A stretch of DNA of 64,000 nt from Pseudoxanthomonas gei (GTDB lineage Bacteria > Pseudomonadota > Gammaproteobacteria > Xanthomonadales > Xanthomonadaceae). The stretch spans positions 1-64,000 of the forward strand of contig NZ_QOVG01000012.1 in assembly GCF_010119615.1 (NCBI RefSeq). The letters run 5' to 3'. Made by a program: the position numbers and the translations under genes. The notes beneath the pieces are model-generated. The model ran no database searches and was not told the origin of the DNA. It saw only the letters and a program-made list of their open reading frames with translations. How positions within the stretch are numbered: the stretch's first letter is position 1; each line of letters starts with the position of its first letter. Positions 33,960 to 43,339 of the stretch are shown piece after piece.

Positions 33960-36293
33960 ATGTCAGATGTCTCAAAGCGTCGCTTGCGTATGCACGTCCT
34001 GGCCAGTGCCACCGCCATCGCTATCGCGTCAATGTCCGCCCTGCCCGCAATCGCGGCAGGCCGCGTTGATGCCAGTGGTCTGCAATCCCCCGGGCAGACC
34101 GGTTTTGATCGCTTCATCGTCAAGTACAAGGAAGGCAGCAGCGAACGGGCGAGCACCAGCTCGCTGGCTACGGCGCTGACCTCGGCCACGCGGGCCATTC
34201 CCGCCAAGTCCGGTCGGGTCCTGCAGGTCACGCAGGTTCGCAGGCTGGCGGTAGGCGCCGACGTGGTGCGCGCGGACCGCAAGCTGGATCGCGTCGAGGC
34301 CGAGTCGCTGATGCGGCAGCTGGCCAACAACCCGAACGTGGAATACGTGGAAGTCGACAAGCTCAACAAGGCGCTGTTCACGCCGAACGATACCAATTTC
34401 AGCCAGCAGTACGGGTTCGGCACCGGCGCCGGCGGTATCCGCGCCACCGAGGCCTGGGACATCACGTCCGGCGCCGGGACGGTGGTGGCCGTGCTCGACA
34501 CCGGCATCACCAACCACAGCGACCTGGCGGCCAACATCCTGCCAGGCTATGACTTCATCATCGATACGGCGGTGTCCGTCGACGGCAACGGCCGTGATTC
34601 GGATCCCAGCGACCCGGGTGATGCCTACGGTGGCAACCCCTCCAGCTGGCATGGAACCCACGTGGCCGGGACCATCGCGGCAGTCACCAACAACGGCAAG
34701 GGTGTCGCCGGCACTGCCTTCAGCGCGAAGGTCGTCCCCGTACGCGTGCTGGGGGCCGGTGGCGGCTACGATTCGGATATCGCCGACGCGATCATCTGGG
34801 CGTCCGGCGGCACGGTAAGTGGGGTGCCCGCCAATGCCAATCCGGCGGAAGTCATCAACCTCAGCCTCGGCGGCAGCGGCGCCTGCGGCACCACCACGCA
34901 GACCGCCATCAACGGCGCGGTCAGTCGCGGCACCACCCTGGTGATCGCGGCAGGCAACGACAATGGCAACGTCTCCAATGCCTCGCCGGCCAACTGCAAC
35001 AACGTGGTCGCGGTCGGCGCGGTCACCTCCACAGGCGCCAGGGCCAGCTATTCGAACTACGGCACCCTGGTCGACGTGGCCGCACCGGGTTCGGCGGTGC
35101 TCTCCACGCTCAATGCCGGTACCGCCGGCCCCGGGGCCGAGAGCTATGCGTCCTACAGCGGCACCTCGATGGCTACCCCGCATGTGGCGGGCGTGGTGGC
35201 GCTGATCCAGTCCGTTTCCAATCCAGCCAAGACCCCGGCCCAGATCGAGGCCCTGCTGAAGAGCTCCGCGCGTGCGTTCCCGTCCACCCCGTCGCAACCG
35301 ATCGGCACGGGCATCGTCAATGCCAAGGCGGCGGTGGATGCGGCCGGCGGTGGTGGTGGCACCAATGCGGCACCGGTGGCCAACTTCACGTCCTCGGCCA
35401 GCGGGCTGACGGCGACCTTCTCCGACAGCTCCACCGACAGCGACGGCACCATCGCATCGCGCAGCTGGAACTTCGGCGACGGCACCACCTCCACCGCCAC
35501 CAGTCCCAGCAAGACCTATTCGGCGGCGGGTACCTACAACGTCAGCCTGACGGTCACCGACGATGACGGTGCCACCAATACCAAAACCAGCGCAGTTACG
35601 GTGAGCGCCGGGGGCGGTGGCGGTACCGTCCTGCAGAACGGGGTGGCGGTCACCGGTCTGGCGGCGGCGGCGGGCGCATCGCTCAACTACACGATGGCGG
35701 TGCCGGCCGGTGCAACCGGCCTCAAGTTCGTGACCAGCGGCGGTACGGGCGATTCGGACATGTACGTGAAGTTCGGCAGTGCGCCGACCGACACGTCCTA
35801 CGACTGCCGCCCGTACGCATCGGGCAATGCGGAGACATGCAACATCGCCACCGCCTCCGCGGGCACCTACTACGTGCGGCTGAAGGCGTACTCGGCGTTC
35901 TCCGGCCTGTCCTTGACCGGCAGCTACACGGCAGGTGGTGGGGGCGGAAGCACCCAGACCTATACCAATGGCACCGACGTAACCATCGGGGACAACACCA
36001 CGGTCAACAGCCCGATCACCGTTTCCGGACGCAGCGGCAACGGCCTGGCCAGCACCTCGGTGGCGGTGAACATCGTGCATACCTACAAGGGCGACCTGAA
36101 GGTGGACCTGGTGGCCCCGGACGGCAGCGTGTACGTACTCCACAACCGCACGGGCGGCAGCACCGACAACATCAACTCGACCTTCACCGTGAACCTGTCG
36201 AGCGAAGTGTTGAACGGCACCTGGAACCTGCGCGTGAACGACAACGCCAGCGGCGACACCGGCTACATCAACAGCTGGAGCGTCACCTTCTGA
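33960..36293 (+). CDS. Secreted S8 subtilisin-like protease with PKD, PPC and P domains
   Basis: A 777-residue extracellular serine protease. A signal peptide (to about AIAAG, residue 34) and an I9-type propeptide (FIVKYKEGS to VEYVEVDK) precede the S8 domain. The triad is D180 (AVLDTGI), H231 (HGTHVAGT) and S403 (GTSMATPH). Glycine-rich linkers then join a PKD domain (about 475-555), a PPC-like domain (about 565-665, DSDMYVKFG) and a proprotein-convertase P-like domain (about 670-777) ending in YINSWSVTF. The start is the ATG with AGAGGGA upstream. The protein probably feeds the cell on external protein; the accessory domains may be cleaved off or assist secretion. Confidence 0.93.
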   Translation: MSDVSKRRLRMHVLASATAIAIASMSALPAIAAGRVDASGLQSPGQTGFDRFIVKYKEGSSERASTSSLATALTSATRAIPAKSGRVLQVTQVRRLAVGADVVRADRKLDRVEAESLMRQLANNPNVEYVEVDKLNKALFTPNDTNFSQQYGFGTGAGGIRATEAWDITSGAGTVVAVLDTGITNHSDLAANILPGYDFIIDTAVSVDGNGRDSDPSDPGDAYGGNPSSWHGTHVAGTIAAVTNNGKGVAGTAFSAKVVPVRVLGAGGGYDSDIADAIIWASGGTVSGVPANANPAEVINLSLGGSGACGTTTQTAINGAVSRGTTLVIAAGNDNGNVSNASPANCNNVVAVGAVTSTGARASYSNYGTLVDVAAPGSAVLSTLNAGTAGPGAESYASYSGTSMATPHVAGVVALIQSVSNPAKTPAQIEALLKSSARAFPSTPSQPIGTGIVNAKAAVDAAGGGGGTNAAPVANFTSSASGLTATFSDSSTDSDGTIASRSWNFGDGTTSTATSPSKTYSAAGTYNVSLTVTDDDGATNTKTSAVTVSAGGGGGTVLQNGVAVTGLAAAAGASLNYTMAVPAGATGLKFVTSGGTGDSDMYVKFGSAPTDTSYDCRPYASGNAETCNIATASAGTYYVRLKAYSAFSGLSLTGSYTAGGGGGSTQTYTNGTDVTIGDNTTVNSPITVSGRSGNGLASTSVAVNIVHTYKGDLKVDLVAPDGSVYVLHNRTGGSTDNINSTFTVNLSSEVLNGTWNLRVNDNASGDTGYINSWSVTF

Positions 36294-36318
36294 TCGATGC
36301 GGGAAGCAAGGCAACAAC

Positions 36319-36346
36319 GAAAACCCCGGCGCAAGCCGGGGTTTTC
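36319..36346. terminator. Bidirectional terminator between protease and asparaginase genes
   Basis: A perfect 12-bp stem (GAAAACCCCGGC / GCCGGGGTTTTC) with a GCAA loop is followed by a T-rich run on the plus strand and preceded by As. It should terminate the protease transcript and probably the opposite asparaginase transcript. Confidence 0.88.
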
Positions 36347-36358
36347 ATTTTCATCCGC

Positions 36359-36847
36359 TCAGGCCGCGGATTCGAAACGGTTGGCGGACACGTTCTTGCG
36401 TACCTTCGCCGGGTCCCAGATGCGGCCGTTCATGGCGATGTAGACGCCTGCCGGCAGCGATTGCACCGCGCCTACCGCGCAGCCGATGTTGAATTCCGCA
36501 TCCGAGCCGCGGAAGCGCGCGGGGTTCAATGCGCCGGTCAGCACGATGGTCTTTCCCTGGATGCTGGAAAGCACCTGTGCCGTGGCGACCATGCTGTCGG
36601 TGCCGTGGGTGATCAGTACGTGGCGTGCCGACTGTGCCGCGATGGTGTCGCGCACCAGTTCGCGATCGGCGTCGCTGATGTGCAGCGAATCCTTGCGGAT
36701 GATCGGGATGACGTTGAAGCGGAACGCCACGCCCAGTTCCTGCAGGATGCGGCCGATCTGGGGGTCGCCCACCTGGAAGTCGGACTTGTCATCGAAATAG
36801 ATCTTGTCGATGGTCCCGCCGGTGGTGACGATCAGTAGTTCTTCCAC
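36359..36847 (-). CDS. Short single-domain asparaginase-like protein
   Basis: A 162-residue protein equivalent to only the N-terminal domain of L-asparaginases, which normally have about 330 residues. It keeps the nucleophile motif TTGGTIDK (T12) and the second motif THGTDSM (T83-D84), then VLTGALNPARF, but the C-terminal domain is absent and a normal stop follows. GTG at 36847 with AGGAG upstream is the likely start. It is the last gene of an operon wrbA-DUF2069-asparaginase. Whether it has asparaginase activity alone, as a dimer, or at all is open. Confidence 0.85.
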   Translation of the reverse strand: MEELLIVTTGGTIDKIYFDDKSDFQVGDPQIGRILQELGVAFRFNVIPIIRKDSLHISDADRELVRDTIAAQSARHVLITHGTDSMVATAQVLSSIQGKTIVLTGALNPARFRGSDAEFNIGCAVGAVQSLPAGVYIAMNGRIWDPAKVRKNVSANRFESAA

Positions 36848-36872
36848 TTTGCCTACTCCTTTGCCGACGCGA

Positions 36873-37220
36873 TCATGCCGCGTCGACCGTGTTCTTTTTG
36901 CGAAAACGCGCGCTGATCCCGGGCCAGCTGGAGGCCAGCACGATGACCACGGCCAGCATGACTTCGACGATTGCGTAGCCGCGTTCGCGCGGTACCGCAT
37001 ACGCTTCCATCACCCCGTGGCTGAACCAGAACAGGCCCAGCACGCCGGCCCAGAACGAAGCCTTGGCATAACGGGCAAGGACGCCGGCCAGGACCAGCAG
37101 CGGCGGGGCCATGAAAAACGCGAGCAGGGCAATGCGGAACCTGCTGCCATCGAACCACAGCGCGAAAAGGACCGAGAGCGCGAACAGCGCCAGCGCCAGG
37201 AGGGCCTGCGACTTCTTCAT
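36873..37220 (-). CDS. DUF2069 membrane protein
   Basis: A 115-residue inner-membrane protein with about four helices (LLALALFALSVLFALWF, IALLAFFMAPPLLVLAGVLA, ASFWAGVLGLFWFSHGVMEA, AIVEVMLAVVIVLASSW). This is the DUF2069 layout, commonly found next to wrbA. Its function is unknown. Its ATG overlaps the wrbA stop by 4 bases, so the two are translationally coupled. Confidence 0.88.
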   Translation of the reverse strand: MKKSQALLALALFALSVLFALWFDGSRFRIALLAFFMAPPLLVLAGVLARYAKASFWAGVLGLFWFSHGVMEAYAVPRERGYAIVEVMLAVVIVLASSWPGISARFRKKNTVDAA

Positions 37221-37816
37221 GCCTGTCCTCCCAGCTGCTGCGCGATACGCGCCACCCGCCTGCCCAGCGCGCGCGCCAGCACGCTTTCCTCTTCACTGGG
37301 CTGCGGATCGTTGTCACCACCGGCCACATGACCGGCCCCGTACGGAGAGCCGCCGCCGCGGGTGGTGCTGAGCGCCGGTTCGGTGAAGGGAATGCCGACG
37401 ATCACGCAGCCGTGGTGCAGCAGTGGAACCTGCATCGACAGCAAGGTCGATTCCTGTCCGCCGTGCTGGGTGGCGGTGGAAGTGAAGACGCCAGCTGGCT
37501 TGTCCACCAGCGTGCCACTGGCCCACTGCGCGCCCAGCCCATCGATGAAATGCTTGAGCGGCGCGGCCATGTTGCCGAAACGGGTTGGGCTTCCAAGTAC
37601 CAGGCCTGCACATTCCTCCAGGTCGCGCGCCTGCACGTACGGAGCACCTTCCTCGGGCTCGGGCGGCGCGGCCTGCTGGGTCACCGGGGCCACCGGTGGC
37701 ACCGTGCGCAGGCGTGCGCTCATGCCGGCGACTTCGCCTACGCCACGCGCCACCTGCTTGGCCAGCCGGGCCACCGATCCGCCACGGCTGTAATAGAGCA
37801 CCAGGATTTCCGACAT
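37217..37816 (-). CDS. wrbA: NAD(P)H:quinone oxidoreductase, WrbA type
   Basis: A 199-residue flavodoxin-like enzyme that reduces quinones by two electrons, limiting redox cycling. Signatures are LVLYYSRGGSVARLA, the FMN-binding GSPTRFGNMAAPLKHFIDG, STATQHGGQESTLLSMQ and TRGGGSPYGAGHVAG. The length and motif order match WrbA. The ATG at 37816 is chosen over another 7 codons upstream because it starts the family N terminus (SEILVLYYS). It heads a three-gene operon with DUF2069 and the short asparaginase, divergent from yihY. Confidence 0.92.
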   Translation of the reverse strand: MSEILVLYYSRGGSVARLAKQVARGVGEVAGMSARLRTVPPVAPVTQQAAPPEPEEGAPYVQARDLEECAGLVLGSPTRFGNMAAPLKHFIDGLGAQWASGTLVDKPAGVFTSTATQHGGQESTLLSMQVPLLHHGCVIVGIPFTEPALSTTRGGGSPYGAGHVAGGDNDPQPSEEESVLARALGRRVARIAQQLGGQA

Positions 37817-37923
37817 CAATGCTTCCACTTGCTGCAATGGCCGCTAGTATCGGCGATGTCGGCTGTTCTGCGCATGGTGGTTGCCGCACATCGCCTTGCG
37901 CGCATCGGTTAACCTCTGCGCCA

Positions 37924-39201
37924 ATGGAACCATTGGCCACCGTCAACCGCTGGACCGAACGCCTGCGTGACCGCGCCCGCGCGGGCACCTTCTTCCGCTT
38001 CCTCGCCAAGCGCTTCCTGGATGATCGCCTGTTCCAGGCGGCCGCAGCGCTCGCCTACACCACGGTGTTCGCGCTGGTGCCGCTGGCCATGGTGGTGTTC
38101 GGGGTGCTGTCGGCCTTCCCGGTCTTCGACCAATGGAGCAAACAGCTGACGGACTACGTTTTCGCCAACTTCGTGCCTGGCGCGGCCAGTTCACTTTCCG
38201 CGCAGATCCAGCAGTATTCGGCGAACGCGCGCGGCCTCACGATCACAGGCGTCATAGCCCTGGTCGTTTCGTTGCTGATCACCCTCAACAGTGTGGAAAC
38301 CACCTTCAACCAGATCTGGCGCGTGGGCAGCTCGCGGCCGCGACTGGGCCGCTTCCTGGTGTACTGGACGGTGCTGACCCTGGGCGCGATGGTGGCCGCG
38401 GCCTCGCTTGCGATTTCGGCGCGCTTTTACGCGCTGCCCTTGTTCGCCACCGCTGGCGGACATCTGCTGGCAAACCTCAGCGTGAACCTGGCACCGGCGT
38501 TCATCGAGCTTGGCGCCATTACCGCCATCTACCGCGTCGTCCCCCACCGCACCATCCAGTTCCGCTATGCGCTCGCTGGCGGACTGGTGGCTACGCTGCT
38601 GCTGGAACTGATCAAGTGGGGCCTGGGAATCTACCTGGCCAGCTTCGATTCGTATGAAAAGATCTACGGGGCCGTTGCGATGGCACCGATCCTGCTCCTG
38701 CTCTGGATCTACCTGTGTTGGGTGGTGATCCTGCTGGGCGCATCGTTCGCATCGGCCATCTCCGCATTCCGCTACCAGCCCGCGTCGATGCGCCTGCCAT
38801 TGGGCTACGAGTTCTACGCGTTGCTGCGGCTGCTGGGCAGGTTCAGCGAGGCGCGCACGCAGGGCAGGGGACTGCATAGCGCGGAGATACTGGATATGGA
38901 ACCCATCCTGACCGACTCCCTGGCCCAGCAGCTGTTGTGCCAGCTTGGGGAGATCAACCTGCTGCGCCGCGACGAACAGGGCGAGTGGCTGCTGGCGCGC
39001 GACCTTGGCGACATGTCCCTAGCCGAGCTCTACGAGGCCTGCCAGTTGCGGGTTCCGGTCGCCGAGGCGCACCTGCCCTGCCAGGACGACGCCCTGGGCC
39101 AGGCGGCCCGCAACGCGCTGGACCAGCTGCGCGTGCCCACCCGTGACCTGCTGAAGCGCAAGGTCAGTGAGATCTACGCACAGCCCGGAGAAAAATCATG
39201 A
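37924..39201 (+). CDS. YihY/virulence factor BrkB family membrane protein
   Basis: A 425-residue inner-membrane protein of the YihY/BrkB family, formerly misnamed ribonuclease BN. The membrane part has about six helices, with family blocks AAAALAYTTVFALVPL, LITLNSVETTFNQIWRV and LELIKWGLGIYLASFDSYEK. The C-terminal cytoplasmic extension (about 130 residues from FEYALLRLLGRF-like sequence onward) is longer than in E. coli YihY. The family may be transporters, but the substrate is unknown. It overlaps the thioredoxin lipoprotein gene by 4 bases. Confidence 0.88.
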   Translation: MEPLATVNRWTERLRDRARAGTFFRFLAKRFLDDRLFQAAAALAYTTVFALVPLAMVVFGVLSAFPVFDQWSKQLTDYVFANFVPGAASSLSAQIQQYSANARGLTITGVIALVVSLLITLNSVETTFNQIWRVGSSRPRLGRFLVYWTVLTLGAMVAAASLAISARFYALPLFATAGGHLLANLSVNLAPAFIELGAITAIYRVVPHRTIQFRYALAGGLVATLLLELIKWGLGIYLASFDSYEKIYGAVAMAPILLLLWIYLCWVVILLGASFASAISAFRYQPASMRLPLGYEFYALLRLLGRFSEARTQGRGLHSAEILDMEPILTDSLAQQLLCQLGEINLLRRDEQGEWLLARDLGDMSLAELYEACQLRVPVAEAHLPCQDDALGQAARNALDQLRVPTRDLLKRKVSEIYAQPGEKS

Positions 39202-39797
39202 AATCATGGCCCGCCGTCATGGCCCTGGCCCTGTTTGCACTGTCGGGTTGCAAGCGCGAAGCAGCGGAACCGCAAGCCGCGGCGACCGCATCGGTGCTTG
39301 CGGAAAGAACGCCTGCTGATGGCGCACCTGCAGACAGCGCGCCGGCGGACAGCGCGCCTGCCGCAACGGCGAACAGCGGTTACCCGGTGCTCAAGGTGGA
39401 AACAGTACAAGGCCAACCCTATGACCTGGCCGCCCATCGCGGCAAGTGGGTGGTGGTGAATTTCTGGGCGACCTGGTGCGCGCCCTGCATCAAGGAAATG
39501 CCGGAGCTGTCCGCGCTGGACCAGGGACGCGATGACGTTGAAGTCATCGGCCTGGCCTACGAGGAAATAGAAGTACAGGCAATGCGCGACTTCCTCCAAA
39601 AGCGGCCGGTCGTTTATCCCGTCGCCATTGTCGATGTCTACGCGCCGCCCGCCGACTTCGCCACCCCGCGTGGACTGCCCATGACCTATCTCATCGGTCC
39701 ACGCGGCGAGGTGGCCAGGCAATTCCTGGGGCCGGTAACCGCCAGCGAAATCGAGGCCGCGATTTCCGCATTGGGTGGGGCGAAGGCAAAGGGTTGA
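39198..39797 (+). CDS. TlpA/ResA-like thioredoxin lipoprotein
   Basis: A 199-residue periplasm-facing lipoprotein. The lipobox FALSGC places the acylated Cys at residue 18. A short low-complexity linker with APADS repeats (residues 40-58) precedes a TlpA-type thioredoxin fold with VVVNFWATWCAPC (C94 and C97) and the cis-Pro in GLPMTYLI. It should reduce disulfides or deliver electrons to cytochrome or other exported thiols. It is coupled to the upstream yihY-family gene by an ATGA overlap. Confidence 0.9.
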   Translation: MKSWPAVMALALFALSGCKREAAEPQAAATASVLAERTPADGAPADSAPADSAPAATANSGYPVLKVETVQGQPYDLAAHRGKWVVVNFWATWCAPCIKEMPELSALDQGRDDVEVIGLAYEEIEVQAMRDFLQKRPVVYPVAIVDVYAPPADFATPRGLPMTYLIGPRGEVARQFLGPVTASEIEAAISALGGAKAKG

Positions 39798-39967
39798 TCG
39801 CGCCCCGGTGCTATTGAGCATTGGCCGGCGCATGTGCTGCGCGCGCTCCACGCTGATGGCGCCGCTGCCAATGTGTGGGTGTGACGGAGCCGCCTCGAAA
39901 TCACCGGGCACTGGCGCTATGCGAATCGTGTTCTGGTTAATGAACCGTCGACAAGCGGTCGCGCAAA

Positions 39968-40246
39968 ATGCGTGGCATGGAAAACAAGGAAAGACCACCG
40001 TCGGCGCGCGAGCGGCGCAAGGCCCAGCAGCAGGAAGACGACGCCAGGCTGAAGGCGGGGCTTACCCCGGCGCAGCTGGCAACCCTGCACACCATGGAGC
40101 AGTTCCGCTGGACACTGCGCTTCGTGCGCCGGCCGATGTTCCTGCAGCCCGTGGCGGTACTGTTCAACCGCGACGATTCGCGCTATGCCGTGCTGGAGGC
40201 CGACGGGTCCATCAACGAATCACCGGACTTCAAGATCCGCACCTGA
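39968..40246 (+). CDS. Conserved small hypothetical protein
   Basis: A 92-residue charged soluble protein (88 if the ATG at 39977 is used). A basic, Q-rich helical start (ARERRKAQQQEDDARLKAGL) is followed by TMEQFRWTLRFVRRPMF and a small beta-like end (DSRYAVLEADGSINESPDFK). It resembles a short hypothetical protein seen in xanthomonads. It lies alone between the thioredoxin lipoprotein and the ppk2 gene. No function is proposed. Confidence 0.68.
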   Translation: MRGMENKERPPSARERRKAQQQEDDARLKAGLTPAQLATLHTMEQFRWTLRFVRRPMFLQPVAVLFNRDDSRYAVLEADGSINESPDFKIRT

Positions 40247-40303
40247 GAAAGAGTCCGGCACTGGACAGGTAGCGGTTGCCCCGCCGGGAGATCCCGGACC
40301 CCG

Positions 40304-41086
40304 TCAGTCTTCCGGGTCATAGGAGGGGATTGGCTTGACCACGCCGAAGCGCTCTTTCTGCGGCTTCGTACCCAGGGCGGGGAAATCCAGCTTGGCATCG
40401 GGCACTTGGGTATCGGGCATGCGATCGAGCAGGTCGCGGATCAGGGTGAGCCGACCGCGTTTCTGGTCATTGAAATCGACCAGCGTCCAGGGTGCGTCCT
40501 CGGTATGCGTGGCCTTGAGCATGGCCTCGCGTGCGCGGGTGTAGTCGGCGTACTTGGCGCGTGCCTCCACGTCGATGGACGACAGCTTCCAGCGCTTGAG
40601 GGGGTCGTCCAGGCGTTCGCAGAAGCGCTTCTCCTGTTCTTCCTGGTCCACTGTCAGCCAGTACTTGAGCAGCAGTATGCCGTCGTCGACCAGCAGCTTC
40701 TCGAACACCGGCGCCTGCTTCAGGAATGCCTTGTACTGCGCGTCGTCGCAAAACCCCATCACCTTCTCGACGCCGGCCCGGTTGTACCAGCTTCGATCCA
40801 TCAGCAGGATCTCGCCGGCGGCTGGCAGGTGCGGCACGTAGCGCTGGAAATACCACTGGCTCGATTCCCGCTCGCTGGGCTTGGACAGCGCCAGCACGTG
40901 GCACTGGCGCGGATTGAGATGCTCCGAGATCGCATTGATCACCCCGCCCTTGCCGGCGGTGTCGCGGCCCTCCACCACCACCACCACGCGCTTGCCGGTA
41001 TGGTTCAGCCAGCGTGACATCGCCAGCAGTTCCAGCTGCAGCGGCTCCAGTTGCTTCTCGTAATCCTTGCGCTTGAGCTTCTTCAT
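40304..41086 (-). CDS. ppk2: Polyphosphate kinase 2 (PPK2 class I-type)
   Basis: A 260-residue PPK2-family enzyme that phosphorylates nucleoside diphosphates using polyphosphate. The P-loop is VVVVVEGRDTAGKGGVINAI, the lid region includes KPSERESSQWYFQRYV, and Walker B is ILLMDRSWYNRAGVE. The single-domain length matches class I. The 4-base ATGA overlap with the upstream XRE-type regulator gene shows the two are co-translated. No ppk1 or ppx is in the window. Confidence 0.92.
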   Translation of the reverse strand: MKKLKRKDYEKQLEPLQLELLAMSRWLNHTGKRVVVVVEGRDTAGKGGVINAISEHLNPRQCHVLALSKPSERESSQWYFQRYVPHLPAAGEILLMDRSWYNRAGVEKVMGFCDDAQYKAFLKQAPVFEKLLVDDGILLLKYWLTVDQEEQEKRFCERLDDPLKRWKLSSIDVEARAKYADYTRAREAMLKATHTEDAPWTLVDFNDQKRGRLTLIRDLLDRMPDTQVPDAKLDFPALGTKPQKERFGVVKPIPSYDPED

Positions 41087-41430
41087 TTGCCCGATTTCCT
41101 GCGGCTTGCCACATGGGTGTCGGCCATGGTCCGTGCCACTTCCAGCAGGGCGCCCTGCTGGCGCGTGTTGAGCAGGCGGTAGGCGGCGAGCAGGTCGTGC
41201 TCGCCCCCGGTGCGGGCAGGGTCGAAGGTGCTTGCGAGCCCCGACAGCAGCGCCCCGGTGGGAACACCGAATGTGCGGGCCAGCGCGGTGACCTGATCCT
41301 TGCCGGGTAGCTTCTCGCCGTCGAGCCAGGCTTTCACCGTGGCCACGCCGGCGCGCGGGATGGCGGTGGCGATGTCGGTGGGCGTCAGTCCGCTGGCCTT
41401 GGCCAGCAACTGCAGGATGTTCAGCGCCAT
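41083..41430 (-). CDS. XRE-like helix-turn-helix regulator beside ppk2
   Basis: A 115-residue protein with an N-terminal Cro/CI-like HTH: LTPTDIATAIPRAGVATVKA then WLDGEKLPGKDQVTALARTF. The C-terminal half (LLAAYRLLNTRQQGALLEVA) is helical and lacks a recognised effector domain. The stop overlaps the ppk2 start by 4 bases, making it a candidate regulator of polyphosphate use. An antitoxin role is possible in principle, but no toxin-like partner is adjacent. Confidence 0.78.
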   Translation of the reverse strand: MALNILQLLAKASGLTPTDIATAIPRAGVATVKAWLDGEKLPGKDQVTALARTFGVPTGALLSGLASTFDPARTGGEHDLLAAYRLLNTRQQGALLEVARTMADTHVASRRKSGK

Positions 41431-41433
41431 GGT

Positions 41434-41952
41434 CTATTCCTTCAAGCGGGGTCGGAGCGTGGCCAGGTTGCAAGGACGCGTGCGTGCATCCAGTTGCGCG
41501 CGAATGATCTTTTCCCAGCCTGTCCTGCAGGCCGAGGTCGAGCCAGGCAGGCAAAACACGAAGGTGCCGTTGGCAAGCCCGGCGAATGCGCGCGACTGCA
41601 GCGAGGACGTGCCGATTTCCTCGAAACTGAGTGCGCGGAACAATTCGCCGAAGCCCGGCATTTCCTTGTCCAGCAGCGGCAGCAGCGCTTCGGGCGTGGA
41701 GTCACGGCCGGTGAAGCCGGTTCCGCCGGTGACCAGCACGCCGTCGACGTCCTGGTCGGCAATCCATCTGGAGACCAGCGCCCGCAGTTGGTAGCGATCG
41801 TCGGGCAGCAAGGCGCGTTCCACCAGTGCATGCCCGGCGTCGGATAGCGCGGCGATGAGGTAGTCGCCTGATTTGTCATCGGCCAGCGTGCGCGAGTCCG
41901 ATACGGTCAGCACGCAAAGGTGCAGCGGGATGAAGTCGGGGTCGGCGCTCAT
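41434..41952 (-). CDS. moaB: Molybdenum cofactor biosynthesis protein MoaB
   Basis: A 172-residue MoaB/MogA-fold protein that binds molybdopterin precursors. Family blocks are LCVLTVSDSRTLADDKSGDY, VDGVLVTGGTGFTGRDSTPE and SRAFAGLANGTFVFCLPGST. The length is that of MoaB. It lies only a few bases from the XRE regulator gene on the same strand, possibly one transcript of moaB-XRE-ppk2. No other mo genes are in the window. Confidence 0.92.
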   Translation of the reverse strand: MSADPDFIPLHLCVLTVSDSRTLADDKSGDYLIAALSDAGHALVERALLPDDRYQLRALVSRWIADQDVDGVLVTGGTGFTGRDSTPEALLPLLDKEMPGFGELFRALSFEEIGTSSLQSRAFAGLANGTFVFCLPGSTSACRTGWEKIIRAQLDARTRPCNLATLRPRLKE

Positions 41953-42253
41953 GCGGCGAAGCCTAACCCATGGAAGCGAGGGAGATGCAAAGGGTGTGGT
42001 TCGACAGGTTCGACGTGCCGTGGATGGGAAGCCCGGATCTTACTGCCCAGCCCGTTCGACCCGTGACCTTGGGTCATTGGCAACAAGGCCACGGGTTTAC
42101 GCGTCGCCGGCAATGGCAAGCCAGTTTGAAAGTCGCCAGCCTGGTGCATGCGGACAGGCTAGTCCTGCATGGCTGCGGGGCATGCAGGTCTTGGTGCAGC
42201 TGCCTGCGGGAATCGATTGCCCGGTGGTCGAAGGTCGCGACCTGCGTGTCGCG
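41953..42253. other. 301-base gap between moaB and prfA
   Basis: No gene is recognised. A small perfect inverted repeat, TGACC-TTG-GGTCA, lies at 42064-42076, about 112 bases upstream of moaB. Two GGTTCGAC copies near 42000 are the only other repeated words. The region probably contains the moaB promoter and the 3' end of the prfA transcript. Confidence 0.4.

Positions 42254-43316
<1,063 letters not shown>

Positions 43317-43339
<23 letters not shown>

Noticed and set aside
34029-36317. Minus-strand open frame of over 750 codons opposite the protease
   Set aside because: It is rich in Gly, Ala, Arg and His with no domain structure; it is the antisense shadow of the glycine-rich protease.
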